Positions 60,233 to 64,000 of a stretch of DNA of 64,000 nt are shown piece by piece (positions within the stretch are counted from its first letter, which is position 1; each line of letters begins with the position of its first letter). Source of the DNA: Shewanella frigidimarina (GTDB taxonomy: Bacteria; Pseudomonadota; Gammaproteobacteria; Enterobacterales; Shewanellaceae); NCBI RefSeq assembly GCF_003797125.1, contig NZ_RKKE01000003.1:372001-436000 (forward strand), written 5' to 3'. The position numbers and the translations under genes were made by a program. The notes under the pieces were generated by a model. That model made no database searches, was not told the DNA's origin, and saw nothing but the letters and a program-made list of their open reading frames with translations.

Positions 60233-61074
60233 TGGTGATGACTATGAAACCAATAACACAATCACAAAATGTAGTGATCACTGGCGCGGCATCGGGTTTA
60301 GGTAAAGCACTGGCACTAAAATGGGCGAGTCAGCACGCCGAAGTGTGCGTTGCAGATATTAATCAACCAGCTGGAGAACAGGTGTGTCAAGAAATCCAAG
60401 CGTTAGGAGGTAAGGCATTTTTCGTACCTTGCGATATTACCAACACAGACAGCATTACAGCGCTCGTACAAGTACTGAATGAGCGTTGGCAACATATCGA
60501 TGTCTTAATCAATAATGCCGGCGTTGCGTCAGCAGATAAAATTGAAGTTGAATCTATTTTGCAATGGCGCTGGGTAATGGAAATCAACCTGTTTGGTATT
60601 GTGAATATGTGCCAACAGTTTGTTCCCATTTTTAAACAGCAAGGCGTTGGCAGTATTGTCAATGTCGCATCACAAGCTGGACTGACTCCAATCCCATTTA
60701 TGTCTAGTTACAACGCATCAAAAGCGGCTGTGGTGTCGTTGTCAGAAACCTTGCGCTTAGAACTTGCCGATGACAATATCAATGTTAGCGTGTTATGCCC
60801 AGGCTTCTTTAAAACCAACTTAGGCAGCAGTCTGCGTACTCAACTGCCCACAATGGAAAAGCTGCTGGGTAAGCTATTTGATAAGTCACCCATAAATGCA
60901 ACGCAAGTCGCCGACATTGCTTATCAAGGTGAAAGTAAAAAACAATTCCTCTTACTGACACATCAACAAGGCAAACGGCTTTATCAGTTAAAACGCTTAT
61001 TGCCTTTGCATTGGTATTTTAAATTAGTATTGAAACAAACACATCGTCTTAGGCAATTGTTAAGGGAGGAATAA
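60232..61074 (+). CDS. Short-chain dehydrogenase/reductase
   Basis: The 280-residue SDR has the Rossmann cofactor loop T-G-A-A-S-G-L-G, D-I-x-D/N-x-A-G motif (N-N-A-G), and catalytic Ser, Tyr and Lys in S-Q-A..Y-N-A-S-K. The acidic Asp after strand 2 (V-A-D-I-N) suggests NAD preference. Starts at 60232 or 60244 are both possible. It is coupled to the dehydrogenase upstream. Confidence 0.86.
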   Translation: MVMTMKPITQSQNVVITGAASGLGKALALKWASQHAEVCVADINQPAGEQVCQEIQALGGKAFFVPCDITNTDSITALVQVLNERWQHIDVLINNAGVASADKIEVESILQWRWVMEINLFGIVNMCQQFVPIFKQQGVGSIVNVASQAGLTPIPFMSSYNASKAAVVSLSETLRLELADDNINVSVLCPGFFKTNLGSSLRTQLPTMEKLLGKLFDKSPINATQVADIAYQGESKKQFLLLTHQQGKRLYQLKRLLPLHWYFKLVLKQTHRLRQLLREE

Positions 61075-61079
61075 GCTTA

Positions 61080-62147
61080 ATGAACCAACAATATCTGGAT
61101 AAAGCCAAAGCGGTTCGTACCGGCGAGGAGCTTGATGCTGCGATAATTGACCCGTGGTTAAAACAACATATCGACGGACTTGAGGGAGACTTAACCATAA
61201 CCCAGTACACTGGAGGTGCATCCAATTTGACTTACTGCTTAAGTTACGCCAATCGCGAGCTTATTTTACGCCGCGCGCCCAAAGGCACTAAAGCTAAAGG
61301 TGCTCACGACATGGGGCGCGAGTATCGATTACAACAAGCACTTAAACCTGTTTACCTTTATGTACCTGCAATGCTGGCACATTGTGAAGATGAAAATGTA
61401 TTAGGAACTGAATTTTATGTCATGGAAAAGCTCAATGGCATTATCCCAAGACAAAACCTCCCTAAAGGCTTAAAAGTCGATAAGACGCAAGCCAGAACGC
61501 TTTGCACTAATGTAATTGATTGTTTAATCGAATTACATAAAGTGGATGTAGATGCCGCTAATCTTAACCATATCGGCAAAGGCGAAGGATATACGCAACG
61601 CCAGATTGATGGCTGGAGCCAACGCTACACTCAAGCTAAAACCTGGAATGTGCCCTCTGGCAAAAAAGTGATGGCTTGGCTACAACAACATAAACCAGCA
61701 CAAGAAAGCATTTGCCTAACCCACAATGACTTTCGGTTTGATAACGTAGTGTTAGATCCAAATGACATCAGTAAGGTCAATGGAATACTCGACTGGGAAC
61801 TGGCGACGCTGGGGAACCCATTAATGGATTTGGGTAATACCCTCGCCTATTGGGTTGAAGCAGATGATGACTTTTTAGCACAAATGACTCGCCGCCAACC
61901 CACACACCTTGCCGGTATGCTAACTCGACAACAAGTTGTTGAATATTATTGCGATAAAATGAATATCACCATTGATGATTTTCATTTTTATGAGGTGTTC
62001 GGTTTATTCCGTTTAGCAGGCATAGTGCAGCAAATTTATTATCGCTATCACCATAAACAAACACGCAATCCTGCATTCAAACAATTTTGGATTTTTTCAC
62101 ATTATTTATTGTGGCGTTGTCATCAAACAATGAAGCAAAAAGGATAA
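61080..62147 (+). CDS. APH-family phosphotransferase, ACAD10/11-associated
   Basis: The 355-residue protein has an aminoglycoside-phosphotransferase-type fold: L-I-L-R-R-A-P (ATP-site Lys/Arg strand), H-N-D-F-R-F-D-N-V (Brenner motif with catalytic Asp) and I-L-D-W-E-L-A-T-L-G (metal-binding Asp). In the human ACAD10/11 proteins this domain is fused to an acyl-CoA dehydrogenase. Neighbours therefore suggest phosphorylation of a hydroxyacyl-CoA rather than antibiotic resistance. It starts five bases after the SDR stop. Confidence 0.85.
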   Translation: MNQQYLDKAKAVRTGEELDAAIIDPWLKQHIDGLEGDLTITQYTGGASNLTYCLSYANRELILRRAPKGTKAKGAHDMGREYRLQQALKPVYLYVPAMLAHCEDENVLGTEFYVMEKLNGIIPRQNLPKGLKVDKTQARTLCTNVIDCLIELHKVDVDAANLNHIGKGEGYTQRQIDGWSQRYTQAKTWNVPSGKKVMAWLQQHKPAQESICLTHNDFRFDNVVLDPNDISKVNGILDWELATLGNPLMDLGNTLAYWVEADDDFLAQMTRRQPTHLAGMLTRQQVVEYYCDKMNITIDDFHFYEVFGLFRLAGIVQQIYYRYHHKQTRNPAFKQFWIFSHYLLWRCHQTMKQKG

Positions 62148-62149
62148 CC

Positions 62150-62863
62150 ATGGCGAATATCTATTTAATCCGTCATGGGCAAGCCAGCTTTGGCGCTAAT
62201 AACTATGACAACTTATCAAGTTTAGGCCATAGTCAAGCAAGGCATTTAGGTGAGTATTTTAACCTGCGCTTAATTCAACCTAGCCATGTTATTTGCGGCA
62301 ACATGACTCGACATCAACAAACACGAGATGCCTGTTTATCGACGTTGTCACCGCCTTTATTGCATGAGTCATTACAGATAAGTACCCCTTGGAATGAGTT
62401 TGATCATGAAAATGTGATTGCGGTTTATCGACCAGACTTGGCAACCCCAGATGCAATGAAGTACTACCTCCAACAACAAGCTTCACCCACAAGAGCCTTT
62501 ATCGAATTATTCAGTCAAGCCATTGAACAATGGCAACAACAATCAAATTCCGCTAACGATAACAGTAACTACAACGAATCTTGGCAACACTTTACTCAAC
62601 GAGTCAACCAAGGGTTACAACAACTCATCGAGCAGACAAATGACAATGACACTGTGTTTGTATTCACCTCTGGTGGCGTCATTAGTGCCGCGATGATGCA
62701 AATATTAACAGTGCCAGAAGGTCAATTTTTTAATATCAATAAACAGCTAGTTAATTGCGGCGTGACCCAGTTACAGTTGAAACGGCAACGATTGAGTTTA
62801 ATCACCTTAAATGAGCATAGCTTTTTTGATGGATCACAACGCCATTTACACAGCTTAATTTAA
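62150..62863 (+). CDS. Histidine phosphatase family protein
   Basis: The 237-residue product (ATG at 62150, three bases after the kinase stop, behind AGGA) starts with Y-L-I-R-H-G-Q-A, the catalytic R-H-G of the phosphoglycerate-mutase-like phosphatases, and has later conserved Arg, Glu and His positions (C-G-N-M-T-R-H; F-T-S-G-G-V). It may remove a phosphate from an intermediate of the same pathway. Overlap of ends implies operon membership. Confidence 0.83.
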   Translation: MANIYLIRHGQASFGANNYDNLSSLGHSQARHLGEYFNLRLIQPSHVICGNMTRHQQTRDACLSTLSPPLLHESLQISTPWNEFDHENVIAVYRPDLATPDAMKYYLQQQASPTRAFIELFSQAIEQWQQQSNSANDNSNYNESWQHFTQRVNQGLQQLIEQTNDNDTVFVFTSGGVISAAMMQILTVPEGQFFNINKQLVNCGVTQLQLKRQRLSLITLNEHSFFDGSQRHLHSLI

Positions 62864-62956
62864 GTTATATTCACTTTGTGAGTATCGTTAAGTGACGATG
62901 TTCAACACGTTTAGCAAAACAATTAAAACAATTAAAACAAAAATAAAGAGCACATT

Positions 62957-63706
62957 ATGAAACGGACAAACATATTAATCACAGGGGCGAGTTCAGGTTT
63001 AGGCCGCGGTATGGCAATTGAGTTTGCTAAGCAAAATCATAATCTTGCTTTGTGCGCGAGACGAATAGACCGTCTTGAAGCATTAAAGCAAGAGTTACTA
63101 GTGATTAATCCCAATATCCAAGTATTGATTAAATCATTGGATGTTAATGACCATCCGCAAGTTTTCGACGTTTTCAGTCAATTCAAACAAGAGTTCGGTC
63201 AACTTGACCGCGTCATTGTCAACGCAGGCATGGGTAAAGGTGCCTCTATCGGTACTGGTTTTTTTGAAGCTAACTTACAAACGGCGCAAACCAACTTTAT
63301 TGCTGCAATAGCCCAGTGTGAAGCTGCGATGGCTATTTTTCGTGAACAAAATAGTGGTCATTTAGTTACCATTTCATCCATTAGTGCTGTGCGTGGGTTT
63401 AGACGAGCCATGACGGTTTATGCGGCGACTAAAGCCGCCTTAACGTCGTTATCTGAAGGTATCCGTATCGATATGATGAACACACCAATAAAAGTGACCT
63501 GTATACACCCTGGCTTCATTCGCAGTGAGATTAATGAAAAAGTGAAAACGGTTCCGTTTATCGTCGACACCGAGACAGGTTGTAAAGCGATGGTGAAAGC
63601 GATTCAAAAAGAGAAAGATAATGCTTATGTACCGAGTTATCCATGGGCTATTTTACATTGGGTATTACGTATAGCCCCGCTTAGTGTGATCCGTAAAATG
63701 AGCTAA
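62957..63706 (+). CDS. Short-chain dehydrogenase/reductase
   Basis: The 249-residue SDR has T-G-A-S-S-G-L-G-R-G, an Arg-rich strand-2 end (C-A-R-R) that suggests NADP preference, N-A-G, and Ser/Tyr/Lys in S-S-I-S..Y-A-A-T-K. It is separated from the operon above by 93 bases, so an own promoter is likely. A hairpin terminator follows. Confidence 0.86.
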   Translation: MKRTNILITGASSGLGRGMAIEFAKQNHNLALCARRIDRLEALKQELLVINPNIQVLIKSLDVNDHPQVFDVFSQFKQEFGQLDRVIVNAGMGKGASIGTGFFEANLQTAQTNFIAAIAQCEAAMAIFREQNSGHLVTISSISAVRGFRRAMTVYAATKAALTSLSEGIRIDMMNTPIKVTCIHPGFIRSEINEKVKTVPFIVDTETGCKAMVKAIQKEKDNAYVPSYPWAILHWVLRIAPLSVIRKMS

Positions 63707-63735
63707 ATGTTTTTAAGAAAATGAGCTAAAACAAA

Positions 63736-63765
63736 AATGCCAAACTCTATGTTTGGCATTCTTTT
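63736..63765. terminator. Bidirectional terminator between the SDR gene and the last gene
   Basis: AATGCCAAAC/GTTTGGCATT with a five-base loop, followed by CTTTTATT on the plus side and preceded by A-rich sequence on the other. Confidence 0.85.
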
Positions 63766-63790
63766 ATTACGCACATTAACTTAAGCGATA

Positions 63791-64000
63791 TTAAGCTGCC
63801 ACGACTTGTCTGGCTTTACGCAATGGGTGCAAACGATTATGCATCACTTTAATGGTGTCGAATTGTACTAGCGACTTGCTGTCTGATAACTGACAGTATT
63901 GCGATAAAATCATCACTGTGGCAGCTTGTAAGCCATTATCAACGACTAATGCTAATACTTTTGAATAGCCGCAATTAAGTTGAAATAATTTACCGACTTC
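63791..64000 (-). CDS. Hypothetical protein, C-terminal 69 residues only
   Basis: A minus-strand frame is open from the window edge to a TAA at 63791-63793. The visible end contains Y-S-K-V-L-A-L-V-V-D-N-G-L-Q-A-A, C-Q-L-S-D-S and the C terminus H-P-L-R-K-A-R-Q-V-V-A-A. No family was recognised. It ends at the shared bidirectional terminator. Confidence 0.55.
   Translation of the reverse strand, partial: EVGKLFQLNCGYSKVLALVVDNGLQAATVMILSQYCQLSDSKSLVQFDTIKVMHNRLHPLRKARQVVAA

Noticed and set aside
61080-62147. Antibiotic resistance kinase
   Set aside because: The fold is APH-like, but its operon context with an ACAD10/11-like dehydrogenase indicates acyl-CoA metabolism.

Overview
The window (about 40% G+C by eye) is a chromosomal segment of a gammaproteobacterium, most probably Shewanella or a close Alteromonadales relative. 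The main reasons are the rsxABCDGE-nth operon, cmoAB, gloA-ruvBAC-yebC-aspS, the dnaQ/rnhA/yafS-like/gloB/mltD neighbourhood, a TIGR03503-type gene beside dnaQ, and a CsrD/MshH-type regulator. No prophage, transposase, integron or CRISPR array is visible; most of the window is core genome with some accessory envelope and catabolic genes.

Layout. 1-4765: end of a NUDIX gene, a small membrane protein, asnS and uvrB. 4766-7199: a 1.5 kb stretch with no recognisable gene, five tandem tRNA-Asn genes behind a strong stable-RNA promoter, and an AT-rich spacer with a 15-bp tandem repeat. 7200-15502: csrD, then the Rsx/Rnf electron-transport operon with nth. 15626-21305: a 27-residue YnhF-like membrane protein, gloA, and ruvCAB, yebC and aspS on the minus strand. 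21477-24302: a large diguanylate cyclase with three periplasmic solute-binding modules. 24696-33564: cmoAB followed directly by a five-gene envelope cluster (retropepsin-like lipoprotein, inactive transglutaminase with seven membrane helices, ATP-grasp glutamate-ligase-like protein, a probable dead M3 peptidase, a DUF3541-like secreted protein) and a LysR regulator. 34123-35696: an HExxH protease-like protein and a small flagellar-rod-like protein. 35773-42741: a complete thiamine operon thiC-thiDE-thiF-thiS-thiG-thiH under a TPP riboswitch. 42855-45109: an OprC-like copper TonB receptor with a perfect palindrome at its promoter. 45203-45924: two intact and two decayed tRNA-Asp genes. 46008-52288: TIGR03503 gene, dnaQ, rnhA, yafS-like, gloB and mltD. 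52812-57601: asmA, rraA, a small unknown gene and a chemoreceptor. 57911-63706: a LysR regulator and a hydroxyacyl-CoA-type catabolic set (acyl-CoA dehydrogenase, SDR, APH-like kinase, histidine phosphatase, second SDR). 63791-64000: the C-terminal end of an unidentified gene.

The least described items are the envelope amidoligase cluster with its apparent pseudo-peptidase; a diverged, foldable intergenic element present twice in convergent gaps near 48.7 and 52.6 kb; the tRNA-Asp pseudogenes that share the same lesion; a repeated TTGTTAACGATA motif upstream of rraA and of the chemoreceptor gene; and the palindrome in front of the copper receptor. All readings are by eye from sequence and remembered family signatures. 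No database search was run.
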